Positions 20,849 through 35,800 of a stretch of 64,000 bases of DNA are shown here, one piece after another. Source of the DNA: Tetranychus cinnabarinus (taxonomy: Eukaryota > Arthropoda > Arachnida > Trombidiformes > Tetranychidae); contig WHVY01000003.1 in assembly GCA_022266195.1 (NCBI GenBank), positions 5,022,001 to 5,086,000 of the forward strand, written 5' to 3'. Position 1 is the first letter of the stretch. Each line of letters opens with the position of its first letter. The translations under genes were made by a program, and so were the position numbers. The notes below the pieces were generated by a model. It made no database searches. It was not told the origin of the DNA and saw only the letters and a program-made list of their open reading frames with translations.

Positions 20849-23800
20849 ATGGATATAATTAAAATGGGTTCGTGTCAATGGATATTTGGCTGTTTAGTGT
20901 TGATTTGCGCTTTCATCCAATTGACTGACCAAGAGGTGCTCAACCCACCTTATTTCAACATTGCTGAGGGACGCAAGATCCAAGCAACTGAAACTTGTGG
21001 TGAAAAAGTGGGCAAAGAGTTTTATTGTAAAATTATTGGCTCCATGTGGACAGAAAATGTTGACTTCAATCAAGATCGACTTGTACTTCAGGGTCAAGCT
21101 TGTGATTATTGTGATCCAAATGATCCAAAGAAATCTCATCCAGCTGAATATGCAATTGACGGTTCACCTAAATGGTGGCAATCGCCTCCGTTATCAAGAG
21201 GGCCTGATGCAAGTCGAGTTAATTTAACAATTGATTTAGGACAAGTAAGTAACCCTTTCGATTGTCTCCATGAAATACCAGCAGGAGTTACCATGTTGAA
21301 TGAGATGAAAGATGAAAAATGTAATGAAAACAACAAAAGTTAGTGTTTTAAAACTTTTCAACAAAATCGTTGATTGGTCATTTGCATGTTTGATCTTCAT
21401 CAATTGTAAATGAACTTTGGTCTGTATCCAAAAGCAAGGGCGAAAGTACCATTCATGTAATTTCCGTTTTCTTCAGAGTTTATGTTTTCTCTTCTCCTGT
21501 GCTTTCCCATCTACAGAAAGTTTTGAAAATTAAATATTTAAACAGTCATTTTATGAGGAAAGCTGAGTGAAGTTAAATTTAACTTTCAAAGCATCTCGAC
21601 TCTTTAATAAGATGAGTTTAGGTTAGGCTGCAATTGCAGATAAAACCAACGGAAATGGATGTTACGAGTTGTTTCTGGGCTGATTGCCAAGTTCATCTTA
21701 ACTATGCGGTTATAGTTAACAAATTAAGATAAGAAACTGTCTAGGAAACTGTTCAAATGCCTTTCAGACCTTCTTATTCAGTTAAAGAACCGAACTCTTT
21801 TGATAATTTCAACACATTTTAGCTAATTTTAGCATCATTTTCAACCAATCACATAGTCGTAATTGAAGTCTAGTAATCGATTAATTTTGCCCAACGTTAC
21901 TATTTCATTGTCATCACGTAAGAGCAATGATAGGCCTTCAGATAAAACAAAGAAGCGAGATAATTTTACTTGCGACAGATCATTTTGACCATTTACATTT
22001 AACATTTCTCGAGTTGCAAGTTCACATAATTCAACATTTTCCATGTCACCTTCACCAAATTCATTGATGAAACCAACAAAATGTTCAACACCATGATGAC
22101 GAGCAATAGCTAAATGTTTATGAATGTTTATAAAAAGAAACAATTGTCTTTCGAGAATCGATTAACACGAATGAGCTACAAGTCAAAATCTGTCAATCTT
22201 ATGGTTAATCAAAGCATCTAAAGAAAAAGATTATCAAATAGAATAGCTTATCTATCAAACCTCTAGCTTTCTCATCTGGTGATTTATCGATTTGGTCGAT
22301 CGGTTTATAAACCGAACGATTGAATTTCGATTTCGCCTTTCTAACTGTGCTCATAGTTATGTGCTCACTGTTTGGGTTAACTGGGATGATTACACTTGTT
22401 ACTTCAAAATGTGTTTTCAAAACAAGAACCAGAAACAGAGACCGAGAGCAGAGGTCAAAATTTGACCTGTAATCAGAAAACATCTGCAAAGTTGACTCAC
22501 AAAGTATTGCTCTAAACGAAAGGATTTTGCTAGTAAACAAAATCTTTGTTTGGTTTATTTTTGTGTATGACGGTCATACTTTATGTGTCCATTATTCAAG
22601 CTTAAAAGACTTTAAACCTTCACAAAAAATGACAAAGAAAGAGAAGAACAAGGAAGATAAAGAAGACAAGATGAAAAATGCAATGAAGACACAAAATTTA
22701 CTGTTTTGAAACCCAAAAATTTCAATAAAAATCTTTGGTTGGTCATTTGCATGTTGATTTAATCGATCAGTTTAAATTTTCATCAATTGCAAATGAACCT
22801 TGGTCTGTATCCAAAAGCAAGTGCAAAAGTACCATTCATGCAATTTCCGTTTTCTCCTCTCCTGTGCTTTCCCATCGCTACAAAAGGTCTTGATAATTAA
22901 CTAAACAGTCATTTTACGAGGAAAGCTGAGTGAAGTTAAATTTAAACTTTTAAAGCATCTCGACTCGTTAATAAGATGAGTTTAGGTTAGGCTGCAATTG
23001 CAGATAAAACCAGCGGAAATGGATGTTACGAGTTGTTTTTGGGCTGATTGCCAAGTTCATCTTAACTATACAATTTTAGCAAGTTGAGCTAAGAAACTGG
23101 CTTAGAAAATATTCAAATACTTTATCTTTGTCAGTTACAGAACCCAAACTCTTTGGATAATTGCAACAATTCAAAGATATATTAGAGACAGACTGACAAA
23201 AAGATGAAATGAGATGAAATGTCTATGGATCAGATTAATTTATTGAGATAATTTTAGCTACATTTTTTACCAATTACATATTCTTCCTTGAACTTTTCAT
23301 TTGCGTCTCATTGAAGTAACAAAGTTAGGTCTTGTTGCTTTGAATCAATCATTAAATCTATAAAAGGGTTACAAAGTATTTCAAAATAATTAACTGGTTA
23401 AACAGTTTCCCAGTCTGTTCTCACTCATCTTGAGCTTAAATGGTTACACTTTGCATTCGTCTTTGGTAACTCCTTATACTGGTATAGATCTCATGAATGT
23501 CTGCAGATTTCATAGCAAACTTCATTCTGTATGTTTATCATAATTACAGGAATTCCATGTAGCATATGTTTATATTACAATGGCAAACTCGCCTAGACCA
23601 GGCGTCTGGGTTCTTGAAAGATCAACTGATAAAGGATCAACGTTTAAACCTTGGATGTATTTTGCTGATTCACGAGAAGAATGTATTAAACAGTTTGGCG
23701 AAGAAAGTGTCCAACCATTGGTTAGAGATGATCAAGTAATTTGTGAGACAAAATATTCAAAACTAATTCCACTGGAAAATGGTGAGGTAAGTTGTGGTCA

Positions 23801-26800
23801 GTCAACACTGTAAAGTTATTCATTGAAATTAGACTGATAAGGAGTGTCATTTAATGAACTTGACATCCATTTAAAGTACAAGAGATGCACAGATTGATGA
23901 GAAATTCAGAAATATTGAAATCCAAAATGTGGATTAAGACAGTTAAGATCCTTAGTTACAGTTGAGGATAAGCAGTTAGGTTTAAAAATGGATTTATGCA
24001 TTTAAAATGCGCTATCGGTTGATCTAATATAAATGAATGGCTGCATCTTTTATTGCCCGTTGTATCATTACAATTGTGACTTTGTCAACTATCTTAGATG
24101 GTTATATCGCTATTAACTAATCGACCAAATGGAGACAATTTTACCAGTTCAGAAGTTCTTCAGGAATTCACCAAAGCAACTAATGTTCGACTTCGATTTA
24201 TTAGACCACAAACAACGTTTGGACATTTATGGAATGTTGATCAAACAGTAACTCGTCGTGTAAGTATTCCCTTGATATTGTCCATTGAGCTTCACCATCA
24301 ACATTAAACTAACCAATCTTTTATTGGGTTCAGTATTTTTACAGTATTCGGGAAATTAACCTCGGAGGTCGATGTGTATGTAATGGTCATGCCGAGACTT
24401 GTGATGTTATAAATCAAACTCAACCAGATAAATTATATTGTGCCTGTCAACACAATACCGCTGGAGCTCAGTGTGAAAGATGTAAACCGCCTTACGTTCA
24501 GAAACGTTGGAGACCTGCAACTTCTAGCAATCCATTTGAGTGTGAAGAATGTAATTGTAATAATCATTCGAAACAATGTGAATTTGATTTTGATGTTGAA
24601 AGAAACAAAGAGTCTATGGATATTCATGGTAAATATGAAGGTGGAGGTCGTTGTATTGCATGTGATCACAATACTATGGGAGTCAATTGTCATGAATGTA
24701 AATTTGGTTACTATCGACCCGAGGGTCGGGCTCTTAATGCAACAAATGTTTGCGTTAAATGCAGTTGCTCCAAGACCAGTCAAACTGGTGGGTGTAATGT
24801 AGGTACAGGAATTTGTCAATGCAGAGACAACTTTACCAATGCCCCAGCATGCGACAGATGTGCCTATGGTTATTACAATGAACCTGATTGTCCTCGGTGT
24901 CCTTGTTATCGTAATGGTACATTGGGTGATATTTGTGATCCAGAAAATGGTCAATGTGTTTGCAAAGATCCTTACTCTGGTTCTGATTGTTCATCTTGTG
25001 CTGCTGCTTATTGGGGATTCCCTGAATGTCAACGATGCAACTGTGATCAATCTGGTTCCGTCTCTCCAAACTGTAATTCAACCGATGGCCAATGTACTTG
25101 CCTTAAACAATTTTCTGGTCGTCAATGTAACTCTTGTTCAATTGGGTTCTTTGGTTATCCCGATTGCCAGGCTTGTAATTGTAATCCATTGGGAACCACT
25201 GAAGACATTTGTGATCAAAGTAACGGTGTGTGTAAATGTCGACCCGGTTTTGGTGGGGAAAGGTGTGATGAATGTGAACCAGGCTTTTTTGGTTTCCCTG
25301 ATTGTAAACCTTGTGCTTGTGATTCAATTGGATCGCTCAATCAAACTTGCAACAAGGATGGTAAATGTTTATGTGCCTCTCATTACGGTGGATCAAAATG
25401 TAACCAGTGTAGTCCTGGTTTCTTTGATTTCCCCAAATGCGAACCTTGTGGATGTGATCCTGCCGGTTCGTATGGTACCACCTGTCAAAATGGCATTTGT
25501 CAGTGTCGAGAAAACTTTGAAGGAATCAAATGTAACAAGTGTAAGAAAAATTATTACAATTATCCAACCTGTGAAAGCTGTAGCTGTAACCCAGCCGGAG
25601 TTGCTCCCAATTTTCCTGGTTGCTCTGAAATAATGTCTGGTAAATTATGCGAATGTAAAGAGCGAGTAACTGGCCGTTATTGTGATACTTGCGCCCCTCA
25701 CTATAAAAATTTACGAGCTTCCAATCCGGCCGGTTGTGAGCCTTGTCGATGTAACCGAGCTGGTTCAATCAATGGTTTGGATTATTGTGACGGTGAATCT
25801 GGTCAATGTGTTTGTAAAGAATCAGTTTCTGGGTTAGCTTGTGATCGGTGTTCTTATGGCTCTTATGCTCTATCAGTCGGTAACTACCTCGGCTGTGTTC
25901 CTTGTGATTGTGATGTTGGTGGTTCATGGCGTGGCGTTTGTGACCAAAGAACTGGCTCATGTCAATGTAAATTCCGAATTGAAGGTCGTCGATGTGATCG
26001 CCCACAAAAAGCTCATTACTTTTACACAACTTATCAATATCTTTATGAACTAGAGGATGGTCGAGGTGAATATCATAATGTACGTTATGATTACAATGAA
26101 ACCATTTTCCCTGGATTCTCATGGAAAGGTTACGTCAATTTCCCGGACCTTCAAAAGAAGGTGATAATTGATTTTGTCATTATTCGATCATCATTTTACC
26201 GAGTTATATTCAACTACCATAACCCAGGAACAGAACCAATTGTTGGAAATTTAACTCTATCTAATGAAAATGAACCTCCTCAACACATAAAGTTGGTCTT
26301 TCCACCGACAACCAAACCTAAAAGATATTTGGTTCCGATGGACAAAGCTTCTCCTCTCTACCTTTTTGCTGCCCAACGACCATGGAAAGCAATTTTAACT
26401 GGTGAGGAACCACTTTTAGTTGATTACATTGTTTTCCTACCTCAAGCTTATTTCGAAGCGACCATTCTTCGAGAAAATGTCACAGCAGCTTGCACCATTT
26501 CCACTGCCAATTATCAACTTTGTAGACATTATGGATACACCAAGTTCCCCGCAACGGCAGTCACTTATCCAAAAGATGCCACTTACAACAACTTGCTTCA
26601 AGACACAAAAGACTCATTTTTAATCGATGCCACTCTATTATCTGACCAGGATCGGGAACACATTTTTGACTTGGAAATTGAAAAGTCACAAAAATATGTT
26701 CTCATTTTGAATTATGTTTATCGAGTAACAAACCCACCACCAAAGGGACAAGTGGCCAAATTGACGGTTGAAGTCAACACTCTTAATGGAACGGTAAATA

Positions 26801-29800
26801 TTCCCTTCCAAGTACCGATGTGTCAATATACCTTTTCCTGTCGACACATAGTTTTGAATGAAAAAGCAGCTCCTGTTGAATTTCATCTTGAATCTGGATC
26901 ACCTTCAGTCAGTGTTAAGCTAAACAATGAAATTGGTGAAGCTACTTTTGGTATTTTAGGTTTAGTATTTTTACCTAAAAATGATTGGCACATTGACCAT
27001 GTTAAACCATCATTGATATGTGTGATGCGCAATTTGACCTGTTTGGATATGTCATTTGATGCAAATACCGATGCAACTAAAATCCCATTCGGACTTCAAG
27101 GGAAAGTTGTTCCAGCTTCAAATGGAAGTCCCGAAACCCAAGACCGAAATGTTGATTTGGTTGGAACTGCACCAAGAACACAAAATTATCAACTAATTGT
27201 TCACTATTATCAACCCGATCATCCATCATTCGAAATCGAGTTGACTTTCCAAAGAACACCAACTTCACCATCAGAACAAGCAACGCTTAGTATCGCTCAT
27301 TGTCCAAGTAAAAGTGGATGTAGATCCATTGTCAAGTTTAAGAAGCCTCTTGGAGTGTTAGAGGAAGGCAAAGAGTTTACTCTAATTTTGATTCCACCCA
27401 AAGATCGAGGTGTTACCCTCGACTATTTACTTCTAACTGCTGAAAAGTCATTTTCATCAAATCAACTTGATCTTCCAGTTGTTGATAGATCAACCGAATT
27501 CCTTCGCAACTGTGTTCAAGACGCTTTTTACATTGACGATTCTTCTACCGAATTTTGTAAACAAGCTCTATTCACGTTGACCACTGGACACAACAACGGT
27601 GGTGCCTTTTGTGGTTGTAATATAACAGGATCTAAAGGGTACACATGTAATCCTCTTGGAGGTCAATGTGACTGTAAACCCAATGTAATTGGAAGGGAAT
27701 GTAAAGCTTGTCGATCCGAGTACTTTGGTTTCCCTGATTGTAAGCCATGTAATTGTAAAGCCAAAAATGCTGCTTATTGTGAACCAGTTACTGGTGAATG
27801 TGTTTGCCCAAAGAACGTTGTCGGAGACAATTGTGATCGATGTGCTCCATTAACCTTTGGCTATGATTCCAGAATGGGTTGCGAAGAGTGCAATTGCCAT
27901 TCAATTGGAGTTAAAGACGGTAATCTTCAGTGTGACTTGCAAACTGGTATTTGTGATTGTAAGGAAAAGTACGATGGTCGAGCTTGTGATCTTTGTAAAC
28001 CGGGTTACTTTGATTTCCCTACTTGTCGTGTTTGTGCTTGTCATGCTGATGGAACAACATCCGATATTTGTGACCGTAAATCAGGAACTTGTTATTGTAA
28101 GGAAAATACTCTCCGTCCAAATTGTGATGTTTGTAGGAGAGGAACTTATAACCTGGAGAAAAATAATCCACAAGGTTGTACCAAATGTTTCTGTTTCGGA
28201 ACAACCGAAAACTGTCGAAGCTCTGAGATGAGGATTGCTCCCGTTAAAGTAGACAACTATTCAAATTGGACTGCTGTTGGAATATCATTTAGTGAATCTG
28301 GAATGCGTTTCAGTTCCATTGACACTGAATCAAGCTCAACAGAAGCAGAATTCAAAATGAAACCAGTCGCTTTTACCCGTGGAGATCAGAGCGATGTTCA
28401 ACCAAGTTCTGATGCTAGAAGTAACATTTACTTTAAATTGCCAAAAGAATTTCTCGGAAATCGAATAACTTCCTACGGCGGTTTCATTCATTATGTGGTT
28501 AATGAGCTGCCTTCAGGGTCCTCTTCAGTCGATACTCCAATCACACCTGATATTATTTTAACTGGACGCAATGATTCCATTTCACTGACTCGTGATGAAC
28601 AACCTGAATCTGCTGGTAACTCGCAAAAGATTGAGATCGAACTTTTAGAGACCAAATTTGTCCATTTACTTGATTCGACGCCAGTTAGTCGAGCACAGTT
28701 TATGACTTTACTCGTTGATTTACAGTCTGTTTACATTCGAGCTTCTTATTTCTCTCCAGTCGAGTTTGTTTCAATCACCAATTTCACCTTTGATTCAGTT
28801 TCTAATGAAGCAAGTCCTGATGCACCATTAGCTCTTCGTGTTGAACAGTGCATTTGTCCACCAAATTATCGAGGAAGCTCGTGTGAGGAATGTGCTAGTG
28901 GTTATTATCGAGTTCCAACTGGACCATACCTTGGCTCATGTATTCCTTGCGAATGTAACGGCCATTCAAATGAATGTGACCCATTGACAGGAAAATGTTT
29001 CAATTGTCAACACGAAACAACCGGTGATCATTGTGAGTTGTGTAAATCAGGTTATTACGGAAATGCAACAATTGGAAAGCCCGACGATTGTTTAATGTGC
29101 CCTTGTCCATTACCAAACAATTTCGCTGATTCCTGTGAAATCCGAACCAATGCTCGACTTCAAGCAGAATGGAATTGCAACTGTAAACCTGGTTATAGTG
29201 GGCAATTATGTGAGTTCTGTGCGGCTGGTCACTTTGGTTATCCAATGCTTGCTGGCAACTACTGTCAACCATGTAACTGTAATGGTAACACCGATCCAAC
29301 AGATCCTGGTTCATGTGACTTGTATTCAGGTGAATGTACCAAATGTCTCAACTATACTGCCGGTAAATCTTGTGAGTATTGTGCTGATGGCTATTATGGA
29401 GATGCTATTGAACTTAAAGATTGTCGACCTTGCGAATGTGACGAAACTGGTACAGCAGTCTGTGATAGATATTCTGGAAAATGTGAATGCCATCCTAATG
29501 TTGTTGGTAAGTTCATTGATTTATGCAAATTGAATAGAAAGTTGAAAACATTTACTAGGTTGATCGTGTTTATTTTGCCAATTTTAAATTAAACTTTATT
29601 TTTCTTATTCTAATTGTTCGCGATACTAGGCTTAACCTGAATTGATAAAGCTTGAAATTAATGCTAATCATTAGATTTTACTGTGGACATAACATAATAT
29701 GACTATGACAAAAATAGTCTACTTTATAGAATTTTTCAATACAATATCAATCAGTTTGTTACTGAAAAGACACAATAAACATAATTGTAACATTTGTTAT

Positions 29801-32800
29801 AAACAAATTGAAACAAATGGCCAAAAACGGGTAACAATTGATTTCTTTGAAATTGTTATGCTTTGGGTTTGTAGGGGCATAAAAGTTGTGTCCATTTGTG
29901 CAGTTTGAAAGTTTCTCTGATCAATAGTTTTCGAGGGAATCGAGGTCAAAGTTAAAACTTCGATCGCCTTTTGTACAATTATGGAAGAAGATTTTGTCAT
30001 GAAACTAATTTTGTTAATGTATCTTTTGATGGCTAACCATAGAATGGTCTTATTTAGAGAAATAACATTTTCTGGTTTTGTAAAAAAGATCAAGTTCGAT
30101 TTTTAGTTAAACCGACTTTTTTCTGTGACCTTAAAAGTTAGAGATCTGAAACTTATTATACGTGTGCACATATTGATGGTGCACATCAATGACCGAATAC
30201 TTTTTTCAATTTATCGAAAGTTCTCTTAATTTTCGACATTGAACTAAAAACTTTGAACCTCGATATTTGGAGAATGGCATCACCTACAATCGTCATTTTT
30301 TCACTAAATATTAGATTTTGTAATGGACTGTAATCTTCGAAGTATTAAATCATTAAACATCCTAAAAGAAAAAAGTTTAAGCATTGTATTTCTTATGTTG
30401 TAAGATTTGAAACTTGATTTATAAAGTTGAATGAGTACCAAACAAAAATCTTATACGTTAGAATGATATTGACTTCTGAATGATTAGCTCAGATTTTATT
30501 CGGTATCAATTCATATACTGTTATAGTTCATAGCAAAATCTAATGTTTGGTCAAGAAATGACGATTGTAGGGAATGCCATTCTCGAAATATCGAGGTTCA
30601 AAGTTTTTAGTTCAATGGCCAAAATTAAGAGAACTTTCAATAAATTGAGAAAAGTATTCAATCCTTGATGTGTACCAACAATATTTATACACGCACAATA
30701 AGTTTCAGATCTCTAACATTTAAGTCCACAGAAAAAAGTCGGTTTAACTAAAAATCGATCTTGATCTGTTTTACAAAACCAGAAAATGTTATCTCACTAA
30801 ATAAGATCATTTTATGGTTAGACATCAAAAGATACATTAGCAAAATAAGTTTCATGCAAAAATCTACTTCGATAGCTAAACAAAAGGCGATCGAAGTTTA
30901 AACTTTGACCTCGATTTTCTAGAAAACTGTCCATAGGATGAATCATTTAATAGCAACAATGGACTCAGTTTTTATTTGCCTACAAATCCACTGTGAGTCT
31001 CAGTTCTTAATCAAAATTTTCGAGCCTTTGACAGCATCTTTTGCATTTCATTTGCAAACTTAACCAGAAAAGTGGGTATTTATTAAAATATGAGTTAAGA
31101 TGAGTTTGTTTTGTTGAATAAGTTGTTTCTCGTTCATTTATAACCCAAAAATCACGACCCAAATGCAAAAATGGAAAGTTGAATTGAATTGAATTGCAAT
31201 TAGTAAAGAATCAGCTTGGTAAAAGAAAAGTGATCGTAAGTGATGCCATTCTTGAAATATTTAGGCTCAAAGTTTTAAGACCAATGGCCAAAATCGTGAG
31301 AACTGTTGTAAGATTTATAATGAAAAATTATCAAATGATTAGTTAGTCTCAACTTGGCAAAATAAACGTGTCCAACCTGGTCAAAACTAACATAATTAAA
31401 TAATAAATAATAATTATTGCAATATTAATTTTTAGGTGATTCTTGTGACGAATGTAAGCCGAACCATTATGGATTCAACACTGGTAAGGGTTGTACTCTC
31501 TGTAATTGTTCAATTGCCTCTAAAGGTGAGGATTGTGATTTGGATTCTGGAAACTGTCGATGTCAACCTGGAGTTACTGGACGAACTTGCGACGTTTGTG
31601 AAGTCGGTTACTGGAAATATAGCAAATCAGGTTGTGAATCTTGCGGTTGTGTTGAAAAATATTCAAGAGGAGTTGTTTGTAACCAACAAACGGGAAAATG
31701 CGAATGTTTACCTGGAGTTGTTGGTGAAAAGTGTGACAAATGTCCTTGGCGTTGGGTATTTGTCGATCGTGAAGGTTGCCTCGAGTGTGGTGAATGTCAA
31801 CACGCTCTTCTTAACGACACCGATGCATTGGAAAATGACATTATGCCAATCGTCAATGAATTTAGCAACTCTTCATCCGGCATTCACGCAAAGAAAGCGT
31901 TCCTCACTTTGAATAACACAGTCACTGAATTTAACAAACAGTTGGCACAAATAATCGAAGGATCTAAAACAATTGATCTGACTCCTCTTGAGACCGAAAT
32001 GACTAAAATAACAAACGCATCCGACAATTTACCAGCTTGGCAAGATCGTCTTTCTCGTCTAGCTGCTGGAGTTGTCATCAAAGTGGATGAAACCAAAGAA
32101 AATGCAACACTGATTCGACGTTTAATCAAAAAGGTCAAGTCAGATGTGCAGCTATTGTTTGAACAATTGGATAACGTCGACTACAAATATAACACTCAAG
32201 CTGATGAAGAAAGCATTAAGTTCATGATTACTAAAGCAGAAGAAAACAAAAACGCAGTCGAAAGGTTTGGTGCCTTTACAAATGCTCTGAAAACAGTTGC
32301 TAATGAAACAGAGTCAACAATGGTTGTTTTGGACAGAGTTGAAGATTACATTTCTCCTTATGTTAATGAAAAGGCCACTTTGAATGAATCGGAATCACGA
32401 TTGGATCAACTTGAAACCATTTTAACTGATGCTAATGAGAAGATAGTTTCTGCCATGACTATTGCTTTGGATGTACAACGAGGGTTGAATCGAAGTCGGG
32501 AAGCTGTTAAAGAAGCTATTGTTCCTCGAAGTAGCTCATTGAAAAATCTAGACTCGGCAATATCTGCAAACTTGAAAGAAGCCAAAACAAGAATTGATTC
32601 ATCTGAACCCATCATGAAAGAAGCTTCTGGTTCCTTTGATTCTTTAGTAGAAATTTCTAATCGTATTAATGAGAAAAAAGATTCTCTTGAAAAGCTCAAC
32701 CCTGAAGATGTTCAAGAAACAGAACTACTTGAGATCGTGAAGAAAGCAGGTCAACATGCATCCAGTTTGAATCGTACTGCCACCGATCTTGATTTCATTT

Positions 32801-35800
32801 TCATGGAGGCCATTAGACAAGGTGATCTCAACCGAACAATGAGAGCTGCTACTGCTTATGAAGTTATTGAAAACTCGATTGAATCAGCCGAGAAATCAAT
32901 GAACAATGTTATTAGTCGCACGGCTGAGAAACCATGGGAAGGAATACGAGATAAAATATCTTCAACTCGATCAGCTAGCACTGGAAATCGAACCGAAGCA
33001 AGTGCTCTCAGAGCTAATATTTTAAATAACGGAGCAACCAGATTGAGCCAATTCAATGAGACAATCAGATCAAGAGGTATTGAGAGTGGATCACAAGGCG
33101 AACAATTGAAGAAAATCGATGAAGATTTAGCGTCAATTGAGATCTCAACTACACCCGATTCGAGTCGCGAAGTGATGGAAATTGCTGAAGCAAGTATCTT
33201 TCAGGCAAACAAGGTTTCCGAACGAGTTGATAAACTGATTGATGAAATAAATTCCTTGTCAAATGCAACTAAACAATTAACAGAAGCTGAGAGGAAAGCT
33301 TTCATTGATATCCATGAAAGTACATCGATGACTTCATTGTACGGAGAAAGAGGAATCGGACAAAAGATTCGTGATGCAATGGAAAGAGTTACGAAAATGG
33401 TTAATTCACTTAATTCATCCAAAAATGAATTGAAGAAATTGAAAGATTCGGTGGTTAAAGCTCGAGACATGGCAAATCGAATCGATGTAGCAATGAGATT
33501 AGGAATTGGATCATTTGGTGAATTAAGAAAGCCTGAAAATTTAGATTCTTCAGGAAGTTACAACAAACTATCGCTCAACTTTGCCTCCATTTATCCTGAT
33601 GGACTCCTTGCTTTTGTTGGTAATGCTAGACGAACTGACAGTCGCCAAGCTCGTCAAACAACTCAAATTCGTGAGACTACAGATGATTACATGGCTCTTA
33701 TGCTCAGTGATGGAAAGGTTAGAGTTGTTTTAGATTTGGGAAGTGGACCGCAATCCTTAGAAACTGAGGCAAAAGTAAACGATGGACATTGGGTTAACTT
33801 GATTATTGAAAGAATCGGGAAAACATTGAAGATTACTGTGAACAAGGACGAAAAAGAGATTGTCACTCATGGTCACATTGATGGCTTCTCTTCAGTACTT
33901 GATCTGAACAACGAAAGATCCAGAATATTTATTGGTTTGATTCCAAATAATTATGTCGTTCCCGATACAATTAAAGTAAACGGTTTCAATGGTTCCCTGG
34001 CTTATATTACTTTAGGTGATATGCCATTGGGTTTGCTTAACTTCCAAAGGGCATACTTCATCAGCGGTGATTCCTTACCCAATCAACCCCAAGTGAAAGG
34101 AGTCCATTTCAATGGCAGAGGATGGGCTTCAACCCAAATCGAAACTGAAAAGTTGTCGCAAATCACTAACATTGTATTAACAATTAAAACTTATGCTCGC
34201 TCTGGTTTAATAATGTTACTTTCTGGACAAAGTGATTACCTCGCTATCCAACTAGATGATGGTAAACCTAAAGCTATTATTGATTTGGGAAGTGGTTATG
34301 TGTCCATCACTCATACTGATAAAGTTAATGACGGCTTGGAACATACAATTTCCTTTTCTCGTAAATTCAAAGATATAACTTTGCATGTTTCTGGTGGAGA
34401 GATTATGTCTGCCGAGACGAGCGGTTCACAGGCAACCTTTGAGCTTGACCCAACTCTTTATATTGGTGGACATCCTGATAAACATAACCTTCCTGAAGTC
34501 ACTGATATTCCGTATGAAGGTTGCTTCAATGAGCTTTCTATTGAAGCCAAGTTGATTGAGCTTGGTAACTCTACCATGATGCCTGGAGTAACTGTTGGCT
34601 GTCTTGATTCAGGTGTTAGAGAAGCCGTCTTTGAGCCAAACTCACCGGGTTACATCGCAATGCCATTGAGCATTGAAATTGTTGAAAGTGTTCAAATATC
34701 TTTCAAATTCAGGACCAATGTTTCAAATGGTTTACTATTCTTTGCTGCCAATCCTGACAAACCAGAAGATTCATTCCTTGCCATCTACATTTCTGATGGC
34801 ACCCTGGCATTAACAGCTCATCCAGGTCGAACAATCAAATCATCAGGACTTCGTTATGATGACAATGAATGGCATTATGTAATGGCAACAAAGAATGCTT
34901 ATCAACTTCGAATGGACATTGATGATAGAACTGAAATTAACTTTGATCTAATTGAACCTGTTAACTTGAATATACCATCAGGAACTTTCTATCTTGGTGG
35001 AGCGCCAGAAAACTTCATCTCGACTCTTACGACCAATGGAATCGCCGATAAATTTATTGGCTGTTTGGGAGATGCTGTTGTTCATGATAAATTCCAAGAT
35101 CTCAGGAAAGCATCCAAAGTAACAGGAGCCACTTTAGTTACATGTAAAGTAATAAGTGACGGTAAACCACGAGAAATAGTTATGCCGGTCGTCACTGATG
35201 CACCAACCACAACAACTGCACTAACACCCATAACTCCTGAAACACCTTCAGTCTGTGCTTTACCTTTTAAGAGCATTGATACATCCATGACTGTGGCTTC
35301 AGATGGCCGTCGCTTTGGTACTTCATATTACTCTAGAGTTGAACTCAAAATTGGTTCTGATATAATCGGTTCTTTCGTCACTGAATCAACTGTAACCCTT
35401 GAGTTCCGATCAACTCCAGCCCTCAGTTTCAACTCTGCCGAACCATTGAGTGGCATTTTATTCTTCCTCGCTGATGCTCAATATGTTGATCTATTTGTAC
35501 TCTACATGAAACAAGGTAAACTTCACTTTGCCTGGAATGCTGGAAGTGGCTTGGCAACTATACGAGGTGGTGCTCTTGACTGGAATATGGATGATGGTAA
35601 ATGGCATAAAGTTACTTTTGGTGTTAAAATGAAACAAGGTAAATTGGCCCACGAAAACGGCCAGTTTGTCACCGGCACCTCGCCTGGAAGCTCACAAAAC
35701 CTAAACATAATCTCTCCAGCTTACATTGGTGGCTTGCCTCCAAATGCTGCCGATCGAATCCGAGTTTTACTACAAAATGTAACCAGTTCCTTCCCTGGTT

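Larger units (their letters stand above)
16880..23285. repeat. Tandem duplication: EF-Tu to laminin exon 1, second copy collapsed
   Basis: DNA from about 21846 to 23285 is a shortened second copy of about 16.9-21.84 kb. Matches occur in the original order: EF-Tu fragments (21846-22340), then the EF-Tu/laminin spacer (22380-22720 against about 20018-20500), then laminin intron sequence (22710-23110 against 21335-21760, nearly continuous). The junction falls near 21845. Laminin exon 1 is missing from the second copy. This explains the pseudogene in intron 1 as a segmental event rather than retroposition. Confidence 0.85.

Noticed and set aside
24433..29533. Antisense and alternative-frame ORFs over laminin exon 4, rich in Cys, His or Val
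   Set aside because: Shadows of the LE-repeat coding sequence; the regular Cys codon spacing keeps other frames open.
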